From Hemibagrus wyckioides (lineage: Eukaryota > Chordata > Actinopteri > Siluriformes > Bagridae): a DNA stretch of 64,000 nucleotides. Below the pieces are notes generated by a model. It was not told where the DNA came from, ran no database searches, and saw only the letters and a list, made by a program, of their open reading frames with translations. Shown piece after piece: positions 35,560 through 47,667 of this stretch (its first letter is position 1; every line of letters begins with the position of its first letter). Made by a program: the position numbers and the translations under genes. The stretch is from positions 12,687,892-12,751,891 of the forward strand of contig NC_080734.1 of NCBI RefSeq assembly GCF_019097595.1, read 5' to 3'.

Positions 35560-35760
35560 TATGTTGGGGGAATCAGCATATGAAAACGCCTCATTGATTA
35601 CAGGTATTCATTTCAATTATGTGATGATAGCAGGCTTGTTTTGACAAAAGCAGCTGGCCTATTGGGCTGAGAGAGATGGCAGCAGATTACACTCCATTGA
35701 GATCAAAAGATATCTTTGTCTACTTCCAAGACAATAACATCTTATGAGGGATAATCCGGG
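35560..35760. promoter_or_regulatory. Candidate enhancer with paired TCF/LEF-like and FOX-like motifs
   Basis: A repeat-free stretch. GTAAACAATG just before it is a forkhead-type core. Inside, GATCAAAAGATATCTTTGTC holds two inverted TCF/LEF-like cores (ATCAAAAG and CTTTGTC) eight bases apart near 35702-35720, followed further on by TAGCAATTAAAA. It is about 2.7 kb upstream of the bmp2 ATG. Function and conservation are inferred only. Confidence 0.25.
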
Positions 35761-36350
35761 ATCATCCACTTAGCAATTAAAATACACTGATGCATTCCAT
35801 TCCTGAGGTGATGCTGCTCTTTACCACACTGTCTCACAAAAATCAGTGTTTAATGCACTGATCAATTGATCACTTTGAAGTGAATTAATGAAATTACTAG
35901 TGACGGTCCGGCCACTGACTGACCAACGGTTTGACACCACAGCTAATTACATTCACCTTTGATTAAAATGTTTCAATCAGTGCGCATGTATGGTTTCAGT
36001 GACACACAAGGGCGCAAGCAGTTTTATTAGAAAGTGGTCTTCAGTATGGGGTCTGATCTCTTTCTCTGTAAGGCTTTTGGTTTTTTACTGATTGCTTGGT
36101 TGTTGTGAAAACATCAGGTCATGAACTTGGTGCTCTAAACCCTCCACTGGCCAAAGGTGTTTTAGATTTAGGGATAACACCTCACAATACGTGTTAAGTA
36201 GCCTTAATTACCGAAAACAAGGGGATTAGGGAGAGTGAAAAGAATGTTTATCTTCTCTTTATTGTCTGCTGGCGGGGCCTGAGTCCTTCAGCAGAGAATG
36301 TGTCCACAGGCTCTACTGCAATGCATTTGCATGTCTGTCTTTGTGCAGGG

Positions 36351-36368
36351 TGTGTGTGTGTGTGTGTG
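36351..36368. repeat. (TG)n short microsatellite
   Basis: Nine TG units, followed by a CACACGTGTATG palindromic stretch. Confidence 0.85.
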
Positions 36369-38057
36369 CACACGTGTATGAGTGTGTGCGTTATAATACC
36401 ACTTTGATATCTCATTAAAAAAGCTGAAATTTGTCGTGTCTAATGTAGTTGTACTTGATGTGATTATTGCTGATTGGATGAAAACTTATCTGGTTCATCT
36501 ATCATTCTCTTTTACACCAAGCTGTAAGCTTTAGGCCCACCGAGTTCAAAGCTAATTCCTTTCTCTGTCCTGGATAGAACCCTGTTGAGGAACTGACACA
36601 TACTGGGTCAAAATCCTGCTTTGACCCACCATACTTCGCAGTAGGGTTCTTGATCTATAGCTGAGATACTTCAGTCTTCATAGGCCATAGGATCACAGCC
36701 ACCGGTAATTGAATTTAGATGGGCAAACTGAACATATTCATTCAAGTAATTGTAAACAGTGTTGAAATCAAACAGCAGTGAAGGAAGAAAAGAATAGAAG
36801 ATCTTAAAACCATACAAAAACTTAGGAAATTGTAAAAATAATTACAATTTTATCTGGTCCTAATAGTTTGTAACCTGTTAGTAGTTTTTATATTCACGCT
36901 GATTCTATTTGTGAAGATGATGTATCTTTGAACCTAAAATTAATAGATAACATGCTTCAATAGTTTTTGTTTTTGCTGATTATATAAAGCAGATGATAAA
37001 AACCTATTTCTTTTTAAGACTTAATATAATATCATTCCATGAAACCAGGACATAAACATTAAATTGTGGAAGCAAACTGTATTAGTGTATAAAGACATAT
37101 TATAAAGACACTGCAATGCCATCTATTGGTTGCCTCATTTCACTTCCTAAATTCAGAAAAACCCTCAAGTTTGATTGGCTGCCAGTTTGTTACCAAACCA
37201 TGGTAAAACCACATAGGGATTTTGGCTTCTTTGAGTGCAATTATCATGACTATTTCGACATAACTTTGGGACTGAACTATGCAAATGTAAGCCGTGTGAT
37301 TTTTAACATTTTTTTTTTAGCACTAAACCTTCCTGTCTGAAGCCCAAGTCCCTGTCAGTGGAGAACGTAGACTTTTGGCAGAGATCTGTCCCTATGTCTG
37401 AAACAAGCCTCATGTTATTGCACGGCACAGGTAGCTGATGAAGAGTCGCTATTATTGTGCTGCTATCAGAGAGTCTTTGCTTCTTTGCTGTATTCTCCAA
37501 TAGGCTGAGTAGTGTTCCTGTCATCGCCCACATTCCACCCGACTGTCTGGAAACAAGACACGGAGATGACTCTGCAGACGGAGCCCTCTTATACCGTGCT
37601 AACAGTTGTTTGGCCGTATGGTACACGCACATTCCAGTGATGATCAAGTAAGCTTTTGCTGCTTAGTCTAATACAGCTCCAGACCTCCCTCTCGTGTCCC
37701 ATTGGGGAATGCAGCAATTATCATACATGTGGTGCAGATATTAAACAAGGCCAACAGATATAGCAGAAAGAAATGTTTTGCAAGGTCTTGTCAGGACCAA
37801 ACGATGGACTGCTATAAAGCATATGCGATTAATCGTGTAGTCAGCCTATGTGGTCTGCTTAGGTCTTTATATAACCTAGTTTTTCATAATAACAATACCA
37901 GATAACACAGTCTTTCTCATGTATCCCATTTGGACTCTTCAGACTGTCCCTCAGGGGGAATCTTTAAAGATTCTATGTCGAACCCAACAACAGAGAGCTC
38001 TCTTTTAGTCAATGTTACTTAAAATAACTTCTTTAGAAAGCTATAACTGTTTTACTC

Positions 38058-38076
38058 AAAAAAAAAAAAAAAAAAC
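38058..38076. repeat. Poly(A) tract
   Basis: About eighteen A residues. No retroelement body is recognised upstream. Confidence 0.85.
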
Positions 38077-38781
38077 CCTTGAGGAACCCCTGTGCAAATT
38101 GTAGATTCAGACACTACTAAAGATCACATATTAATTATCAGGATGGAAGACGTTCACGGTGGACCAGTGTGCCTCTTTAGCTAAGCAGACCAGCATCTCT
38201 AGTAACAGATTCACTGAACCAAGCAGGTCACTCAGGTCATTCAAACCTACTCAAATACTTTATAATGAGTGACAACATGGCCAGAGAATGACTTGGATTT
38301 GTAATTCTTCATGGTGCCTTGTAATCCTTATCTTTTGAATCGAACAAAATAATCTGTATCATTTTTTGTTTGCTTTTTTTAAGCTGAGTCTTACGTCATT
38401 TTTTAATATCATGTGTTGTGAGCCTTAATGTGTGTTGCTACTGTAAAAGAGGCTATATTAAAATGAATAGTAATTTACAGTACATGTACTGCATGAACAT
38501 AATCACCTTCAGATGTGCAAAAATGATATGCCCCTGTAAGAAAAATTATACTCGGGCCTTTTCCAGAGATTGTAACAGCAGGCAATAAGGACTGACGCAC
38601 ACTACTTTGCCAAGAACATTGTTGGATAGTTTGCTATTAAATGCTGTAACCTTCATGCACCACATACTGGTTTGGTTTGAATTAGAGGATTAAGAGGACT
38701 GAAAAACTTCATCTGTGTTTCTCTGTAAATTTGGCTGCTACACCATAACAACCTTAATAAGTCGCTGTACCGATACACCAC

Positions 38782-38814
38782 GGCTGCTGCTGCTGCTGCT
38801 GTTGATGATGATGC
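38782..38814. repeat. (CTG)n-(ATG)n triplet repeat
   Basis: Seven GCT/CTG triplets run into three ATG triplets. There is no open coding context around them. Confidence 0.85.
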
Positions 38815-38919
38815 AAAAGATAAAAAAAAAAATTAAAAAAAACGTTAGTGACTCAAGTAAATAAATATTTCAGCCGAAAAGATTAAGATGAGAAATGCAA
38901 TGGCGTTTTAGTTTGGAGT

Positions 38920-39310
38920 GAGACTGGTAAATACAGGGATCTGCCCTTTGAATCAAACTGGCCTCGTAAAGACACCACATGTCACTGAATTATACGTTTG
39001 CATGATTAGAAGCTTGGGCTGCATAAACATCCCGCGTCAAGATTTACATTTCACCGCTTAAGCACAAGCAGCTGTTTATAGCTTCCCCTGAAGAAACGAG
39101 GAGACTCTGCTATACATAGAGCTGAAAGACTCCACGCTGAGAGACTCATTTAGATTAATGGATGCAATGTCAAATTAAATGTCTATTATGGAAAACATGG
39201 CTGCTGATCACCCATGTACAGATGGAGAGAGTTTAGCATACATCAAAGTGTCAGCTTTAAGAAAGAGCCTGTAATGATTGTATCACAAGGCTTGGCTGGT
39301 GGTCTGCACT
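38920..39310. promoter_or_regulatory. Repeat-free block, candidate conserved non-coding element
   Basis: A stretch without simple repeats or transposon pieces, carrying homeodomain-like cores (TTTAGATTAATGG, TCAAATTAAATG) and a TTTATAGC. It lies about 6 kb upstream of bmp2. Conservation cannot be checked here. Confidence 0.22.
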
Positions 39311-40582
39311 TTAAATATTTAAAGCATTACTTTAAATATGTTGATGTGTATTAAGCTTTGCCTGCCATAGACAGAGCATTGACAAGTGGATATACACTAA
39401 ATAGGCATTTTAGTAGCTCCCTAATAAACTATCAGCTCGACAGTATATATGAACTGATCAGAATAAACCACAGCATCCGTTCTTAATGATCCTGCTAAAT
39501 TAAGCTATTAAACACAGGGACCTCGCTAACTGGAAGTGTGTAGGTGGAAGATGCTCTTTCGAAGCCGCTCACAATGAACTCACTCTCCTGATTCACAGGT
39601 TTACACTTGAGATGCAATCTTAAGTGCGCATACCACAGACACACAAACCTAAACACGGCATTTAAGGGAAAGTCAAACAGATTCAAGTGGGTTAATGTGG
39701 AAAGGTTGTGTTATTTTATGGAAAGGTACACAATTTATAGTCTTTGCAGATGCATTCTATACTTTGGCATATCATGTGAACGATGGCCCACAAGATTTCA
39801 TTTGAGGTGTTGTTAAATAAAACCGGATACATGTTAAAATAAAAAAAATGAAAGAAAAAAAGGGAAAAAACTATATATGGAACATGTCCTGAATATCCCA
39901 GGGCTTTGTGTGTTGTATTTTAGCTGTATGTTAAATGGAGAGCAGTTGTGCGAGCTCTGGAGGGAGGTAAAGAGTAGACGTGTTTTGGCATCCGCACAGC
40001 AACATTAAAAGTGTGTGGTTTCACAATAATAATAATCTCCAGAGCAGCTGTGTAAACATTTAACTGAGCACGCCTCTTGTGGCACGATATGGGATCCTCG
40101 TGTTGAACTGTGTCTTTTGCTTGATGCAATTGTGCGCACATATCAACGCTTATCTCCATGTGTATACCTTTTGTCTGCTATTGACTTAACCCTTGACCGC
40201 AATGTTTTCACCAAATTGGATTCCAGGGCTACGCTTGACTGATTTTCACACTCATATGTAGCCTCTTTCAATGAAATCTTGTGCATTTTGGTATTAAATC
40301 ATGCCTTCATGCTGAAATGAAATGTCAACAAACGTGAATCTGCATACGTTGCATGAGTGGAGCGTAGCGTTGAGTAAACAGCTGTGTGCTCACCAGCCCT
40401 CTAGTGTCTTCAACTCATGTGACTTGATTGCCTGTTTCCTCTATTTATCTTTGTTAAAACTGGCGCAGGAGTGTAGAGTGTAATGAATAATCAGCCGGAT
40501 CAAACACAGCCTTAAATTACACCAGAGAATCAAATGGAGGCTGATGCCCATTCATCCACATGGGTAAACAGCGTGTCTGTAA

Positions 40583-40585
<3 letters not shown>

Positions 40586-40615
<30 letters not shown>
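40586..40615. repeat. (CT)n microsatellite
   Basis: About fifteen CT units. Confidence 0.95.
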
Positions 40616-40617
<2 letters not shown>

Positions 40618-42906
40618 GACACACTCCATTACCGCAATGTGCCACTACGTCTGTCGTAAACAAACCCCAGATGCCGTAGTGCACACCTCTTTGATCCAGG
40701 TTCTGAGACCAACCCTTAATCTGTTCTGCTCATCAACAGATCTCATATGACTATACCTCGCTACTGCAATGCAGTTCCTCATGATCATAGTTGTAAGTAC
40801 AAACATATCCAAGTAGATCGGCTACAATAAGAATCGGGGGCTAAGACGTTTGATTTATTCATCTTCAGCATCCCATGCAAGATATTTATACAGTTTTCAA
40901 ATTGTAAATGAGGCAGTCAGTAGACTGAAATGCTTACTGTCTAATACTGAAACTTGATGAATGACTTAACTAGGTCAAAGAAGTGTACTGTTCTCTTACT
41001 GGTCCCATATTTTAATACAGCAGGCTCCAAATTAGAATTAGACATACAAATGAGACAACTGTTAATAAGTATATATGAATCAGGAGCTTGAAAAATCTCT
41101 GAGAAATCTCCATTCTCAACAGGTTTCTCTCCTTTTTTCTTCTTCTTCTTACATTTTACCCACATCTATACCCCCCCCACACACACACCAGCCCTCACCT
41201 ACCTGCATTGTGAGAATTTTTACAATGATGAAGGTGATTCATCTCTGATTAATTTGCCAAGCCCCTCTCTAGTGCTCAGAGTCAGAATAAAAGGCCTCTC
41301 ACTTGGTTTATGCACGGATCATTGAGAAACACTGGACTCCTTGTCACTATGTCAAATTTTACCTAAGAATGAAACATTTTATTTTCTTAACCTGGTTAAG
41401 TAATCACGTTACCTAAGGCTCTATAAAGTGGAACAAACAGTAGCATAGAACTTTAGCTTCTTTTTATGTGCCTTGAGTGACAGATTGGCTTTCATCAAAG
41501 AGGCCAGCTTCGAACTTATAGAGCCATTTCACTACGCTAAGAATTCTAAATTGATCCTCATATGTGGAACATCTGGTGAAAAGCAATTTCCACCCGAGTG
41601 TTTTAGTATTTCCTTATAATTAATTTCATATGTACATGACAAGAGCTACTGGCCTCCCAGAACAGGCACACAAAAGCCAGCTTTGTTCACTTCTGTCAAA
41701 TAGTAAGCTGTGGTTCCTCGTTAAAGCCTGTTCTTGCTTTGACGGTCGAATCGATGATGAAAGGTTCGCTTGGGAGAGGAAAGTCCCATCTCCCACCTCA
41801 GAGGAACGGAAGATTAGCTTTCATACACAGACTTAATTTACAGGTGAGGGTTTTTTTTTTTTTAGGTATATGAACCGCAGACCTAAACATGAATGAGGAT
41901 GGTTTACTGGGCTACATGGCATGTTTGATGAGCTGTGTGAATTTATTTGAAGGTTTACTTGATTAAAACGAAAAGCAGCTTTTAAGGAAATGTAATGCGT
42001 TTAAACCAGTAAATGGTGGAAATATAATACGTTACTCAGCGAATTATTAACTAGAAAGAACATTGTCGTAATGAATTGGCCATAAGTGAACAGAAATAGC
42101 TAATAGTAGATCTATGTGCTTAATCTTGGATGTCAGGTCCAAAAAAATATTACTATGAAAAAGAGGAGTGCAAGGTGTGAAATACAACAGCACCTGTTGT
42201 CACTTGCTCTGAGCTTCTAGACAGTGAAGCATCATAAAGATAAAAGTCAGTCTCCATCAGATTAATCATTAAAGCCAGCAGTGCACCAGCAGCCAATATG
42301 TTCAACCAAACAAACTGCAGTTCAATCAAACATTACTGTTTGGATAGGGTGTCTGGGACCACCTAGAGTACCTATGTACTGTTACTGATGTTGGGCAAAA
42401 TAAGGCTGGTGTGGATTTTTTTTTAAAGTAGACTCCCCTTTTTCTCTTGCCTCAGAGTCAATTCATCCACGGCAACTCTACAGACACTTCATGTGCTGGA
42501 ACATGAATGGACTGAGGTGGCTTTACACAAATGATTAAGAATGGAAAATATGCTCCTGCACTGATACTACAAGCAGATAAAGCAGGTGTTTTGAGTGTTT
42601 TGGATAACTGCTGTATTTGAAGGTACTGTATGAAACATCCTGTTTGCAGACGGCAGACTCAAAGACTCAGCACCTTCCCTGTGTTCTTCTCAAAATCAAA
42701 GTGTCTCATCTCTTATCTTTTCATTTCTTCACCTTCATGCTTTGTGTCTGCCAGCTGTTTTTCTAGCTCCATTGCGCTTTCAACTCATATCTTGCACCAT
42801 GACAAATCGAAGTTCTAAACACAGAATATTTCGCCTCTCTTTGACAATGTGTGCCAGGAATTGAAGCATTAGTATAACATTATAATGCTGTTGACTTCTT
42901 TAATCT

Positions 42907-43143
42907 TTAGATATCAGGGGTCTGAGTTGGCTTTGCGGCAACGCTAGTCAAGTGGCATGTATAGATGTCTATCTCACTTCCATGTCTTTTATCTTCCAAT
43001 GGTATTGGAGAATCCATTGCTGAAAAATTGCATTGATCATTTAACCCCCGCTGACCTTGCTCATAATCTCCGGAAAGGATAGCATGACTCTTGAGTGATG
43101 AGCAGATGGTGAGAAGGAGCCCTACAGTCACCAGAGGAATCAT
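42907..43143 (-). CDS. Small ORF with signal-peptide-like start, status uncertain
   Basis: The minus-strand ORF of 78 codons begins MIPLVTVGLLLTICSSLKSH, which looks like a secretory signal peptide (short n-region, hydrophobic core, and SHA before a likely cut). The rest is short and polar, with DYEQGQRGLNDQCNF and a KR pair in LEDKRHG, as in processed peptides. G at -3 of the ATG is acceptable context. A donor-like GGAAGTGAGA occurs inside, so it might be a first exon only. I do not recognise the protein. A chance ORF is the more likely explanation. Confidence 0.2.
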   Translation of the reverse strand: MIPLVTVGLLLTICSSLKSHAILSGDYEQGQRGLNDQCNFSAMDSPIPLEDKRHGSEIDIYTCHLTSVAAKPTQTPDI

Positions 43144-43149
43144 GTCACC

Positions 43150-43225
43150 AAGAGGTCAAAGTCATGAGGGGGCGCCATTATCTTGCTGAGCCCTCTTGTT
43201 TTGACTTCAAAAGCATTTAAATACA
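43150..43225 (-). promoter_or_regulatory. Promoter-like segment upstream of the small ORF
   Basis: In minus-strand order there is a TATA-like TATTTAAA (43223-43216), then a GC-type SMAD core TGGCGCC (GGCGCC at 43171-43176), then an imperfect DR1-like nuclear-receptor motif (AGGTCAAAGTCA on the plus strand, 43153-43164). The TATA-like box sits about 73 bases before the ATG. Each motif alone is common, so this is suggestive only. Confidence 0.2.
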
Positions 43226-43479
43226 ACAGTAGACGTCCAGAGAACCTTTTGTGACCCAAGCTCTTTGTGTGAGAGTCTGGACGGTGACTGGCTTCACTCA
43301 GAGCTGTGACAGGTCTGGTGTGCTGTGCCTTATGAAGAGTCTAATGTTACACAAGCAGCTCCAGTATTGGAGGCTGATGACGAACAAGACAAACAGGGAA
43401 GCTGCTTCATTTGCTCCTAACAAAAAAACACAAATAAGAGGGGGGGATTCAAAAGTTAGCTAGTCCCAAATCTGAGGTT

Positions 43480-43760
43480 TGTGTGAAAGAGGAAGTAATC
43501 TAAAGGGCCTTTAATCAATTTCCACCGTGATGAGCAATTGAGATGAAAGGCTTGAGAGAGGGTCTCCAGCTCCAAACACTGTGGCTTGGTTGGTGTATAT
43601 GAGCGATGGGCTTTAATTTGTGTTCGTAGATTGCCCAGTAATCTTTAAAAGCTTAATTGTTACCAAAGACACTCTTGGTGCCATGTGTGAAGGGAAATGG
43701 TTTCAAGAGTCTTGGCCATAAAGTCACACACCCAGTGTAACCACAAAGACCAAAAGCATT
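43480..43760. promoter_or_regulatory. Repeat-free block, candidate conserved non-coding element
   Basis: No repeats or coding identity. It contains GGGCTTTAATTTGTG, AAAGCTTAATTGTTACC and CAATTGAG homeodomain-type cores. It is midway between bmp2 and fermt1. Conservation is not measurable from this window. Confidence 0.22.
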
Positions 43761-46417
43761 AATCAAATGCCCGATTAACACATTCTGTATAGCCAACATC
43801 ACAGTTTAAGAATTACTTTCCCAGTTACAGAACAAACCCCTAGAAACTGAAAGGCTCTGATGTGTCTGTTTCCTTTATTACAAAAAAAAGAAAGAAATGC
43901 AAGACAGATTTCACTGATACATCATCAAGACAACATCAAGCCATCCATCATTAGATATGAAACCACAAAATGAGAGTTACCCAGTGCACAACAGCCAAAA
44001 GGTGTAAGGTCAGGCTTCTTTTTTATGTTGCTTATAGAAACATCAGCTCCTTCGTGTGGCAGCAGTGTAAACTCCCACTATAGGGTTTCAGGTGAGGCAG
44101 TAAATGCTGAGAGAGAACTCAGGCTGTCTTTGTTCCGCATGCAGGAGAGCAGTAATCCCTTCACCTGAGGCCATTCTCAGAGAGGTTCCTGTAAGCCGAG
44201 AGCTACTCCAGGCCATCCCAGTAAAGCAGCTACAAAGCAGATCTGCCCACTTAAGATCCATTACCTGTTCTGGCTCTAGGAGGAATGTGAAGAATTCTGC
44301 TCTTTCAGTACCAAAAGAGACGTAAAAACTATCGTTTTCCATCTGGATTTGATGTAATTCTGCATGACATATACTATTTACTGAATAAGTAGTTATATGT
44401 TTGATTTAACAAGAGTATGACATGCCTTCATGATTCAGTGTAAGTTAACAGCATTCATTAACCAAGTGCTGCAGTGAATCTTCTGACTCAGTATGGACAT
44501 GGAAGATTAAGTCATTTCCTTGTGACAAGCCAAAGATAACATCCCAACAACAGAATATACTTTAGCCATATTTCTTGTGATGGTAAGAGGTGCTAAATCG
44601 TTTATGATCGGTTCAGCTAGAGGACACCTGCACCTTTGTTCTTAACAGTTCATACGGCGTTCTTAAGGCAGTGTAAGCTCTACTGTCTGATGGATGAGAG
44701 CTAAAAAGAATGAGAAGAAAACAGTAGCTTCTCTGTGCACTTGAGCAACATGGCTTGATCATCACTAATGCGACAGTAATTGCTCCTCAGTGCCTGGCCT
44801 GCCAGTACACAGCAAGACCCTGCTACATGGAGGCAGAGCAAAGAAAGCTTGGAAATGGAATGTCAATGGGATAATCCTCATGTCACTGCTGACAGATCCT
44901 CTTGACCTTCGACTACTAGATGTAACATAGAGGGTGAAATTTGAACTAACAACTTTCCTAATAATGATGGTTAAAAAGCAAATAACCGAACATTTTAGGA
45001 TTTTTTTTAAATAATGCAATGAAACACAAGTGGTGTGCCAAAGGGGCTCGTTTGTTTGAAAATGACCACAAATGGCTTTGGCATGCCAGCCAGCAAGAGC
45101 ATGTGGGGAGCCTTGCTATAGGCCTGCACCAAGCATGTGGAGCGCACTTGAATATATATCTAAATATTTCATCTCAAAACAAGGGCAGCCAAGGATTTTT
45201 CGATAGTCTGAATTCCTTTTCCATGTGTAAGAAACCAGGCTTCCTCACCATGAACTTGAAACTGTAACAAGTTTATTCGGATTAGCGGGCTGTAACCATG
45301 GCCGTAGACGGGAAGAAACAGGCTTGTGGAACTGCAGTAAAAATATAAATATACACACTGTTGTGGCTTGACACTGAAAAAGAGTTACTAGTGTACATTG
45401 CATGTACATCTAATCCCTGCTGAAATCAGATCCGCAGTAAAATGTTCGTGAACACCTTTTAACAAGCAACTCTGGCCAGAACAAGGTGAGCATGGCACTG
45501 GCTGTTAAAACATTATCTTTAGCACATTTCTCCGGTATCTCAGAGCTAAGAGGAGTCTGTTCAAGTGATCCACATTTCAGCACACTGAAGGGGTCAAGGA
45601 AGTAGTGCCAAAAACGTCAGGAGCCTGTCAACAATCCCCTCGGGTTGTCATCGGCCTTATCAGATTCTGCTTTGCCTTGCGCAGTATCTCTTTTCTTGGC
45701 GTGAATGGAAAAATGGAATTCATTCAGCTTGGAGGGTGCATGGCAGCTAGCTGTATGTGTGTCTTTGACGCTGGCTAAACAAAAATGGATTCTGAAAAAT
45801 GCCAGATCTCTTCCAGATGGTTTCACACACCACCTCACAGTGCTGTTTCAGCACTGCATTTATGATCATGCCTCAATATGGCCATTCTGTTCACAGAGTC
45901 CCCCTGAGATGCATAAGATAACAAATCATTTTTTTTAAATGTAAAGAGCTTTTGTTACAACTAACCCACCACTTGTGTATTTATGTGCTAACTGAGTAAA
46001 CAAGTGTATAGGTTACTCGAAGTTAGTCAAGTGCCAGTACTTCTTCGAACCCAAGGATTAGTGTGGTATTCCAAATGGGCGTATAATTAAAGTCCATGGG
46101 GTTTCCATTAAAAACGATTAAATTACACCTTCTTCCTGTTCAGTTCTGAAATCTGAGATTAGTGGTCAAATGTGTGTGATAGTGCATGGTATTAAATGTT
46201 GAACATTAGATTCAACTTAATATCACGTTCCTGCACGTCCTCTCAATAAGGCCTTGGACTTGGTTTGGGACAAGAAGACAGACTCTCCCTGTTTCCTCTT
46301 TTCTCTGAGCAAATTACATGTTTAAATAGACTTCAGCATGAGGCTCCAGTCTAAGACTTTGTGAGTGTGTTCGTGTCCTGCCCTGCATCTGTGCATTTGA
46401 GTGTAATCAAGCAGCAA

Positions 46418-46440
46418 TAAATATATATATATGTATATAT
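46418..46440. repeat. (TA)n short imperfect repeat
   Basis: ATATATATATATGTATATAT, a short TA-rich tract. Confidence 0.8.
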
Positions 46441-47628
46441 GAGAAGTATAAAACTGCTCTATATCTATATTTCAATCTGTTAGCAGGTCGTCATCATGTT
46501 TGTTAGCCTGCTCTTTCTTGTCTTCTTCTTGGTCTCACTACTGCACCAACAATTTGGAGGACAAACATACAATTGGCCTCAGTAACAGACAGTCCCTTTA
46601 GTTAAAGCAGTGCAGTGTGAATTATGGCAAAGCTTTGAATTATGGGGGAGCTATGGTGCTTCTTATCTGCAGGGAGTTATTTCTCCGACTTTGTTCCATA
46701 GCAGTTAGTCATAGGGATGAGTGTTTCTCGAAGCAGGAAAGACAGCAATCTATTTAAGACACAAAAAAATGGACGATTTGCAAACATACACAGCATATGC
46801 TGTAACAGAAACTGCGTCAACTTGGCTTGTGGGCAGCACACTAAATGGATGCTTCACATGGTGCCACCATGTTGAGAAAGAGTGTTACACACATTCCTTC
46901 ATAATTGTACATTTGACGTACAAAAGAGGAAGAAGTGGCAGTCCAGATATGGGGATAAGTCGATATGGCCCACATCCGTCCTGCGTCTCCCGTGGGCTAT
47001 TTAAAAGTACAGTAGGCTGTATTTTCCGCTGAAAAGCCAAGCACCCACCCTTCCGTCTTGTGCTCCTTATTGAAAACAGATGCTGTTGGATGCAAGACCC
47101 TGCTAATTTAAGTGGACAGGGCATATGGTGGAGAATCATTGCATACTACCCCCTATTGGCTTTCATTTCAGAAGGTCTCAGGAACATGTTCTATCAGCAG
47201 AAGTCTGTGGTGAAGTGCTGAATGTCTGCTTTACTTTGTACGAATATGATCCCACGTAGAGTCCAAGTGGGAAGACAGTTCTCCAAACAAGGCTGTCACA
47301 CATATCACCCTTTCGTCCACTCCTCTAAAGGCAAAGTTCGCAGCTGGTAAGCTAAACAAACATTATGCATATGATGATAACAGTTTTCTACAAACACAGG
47401 TGCTTGTATACACACATCCAGACACACCATGATATAGTGCTGCTGAGAACTTTACACAACTATTACATAAAGACATCATCAGCAAAAATTTCGTTAAAGG
47501 AGCTCACCAGCCAGAAGATTAAGTTTACATGGCTGAACCTAAATACTGCATTAAAATTACAGCATTGTACCTCAGTGATACATGTATTTGTAATCTGGTA
47601 TGTCACTCAGGTAATCCAAATGGTATGC

Positions 47629-47630
<2 letters not shown>

Positions 47631-47664
<34 letters not shown>
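47631..47664. repeat. (GT)n microsatellite
   Basis: About seventeen GT units without interruption. Confidence 0.97.
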
Positions 47665-47667
<3 letters not shown>

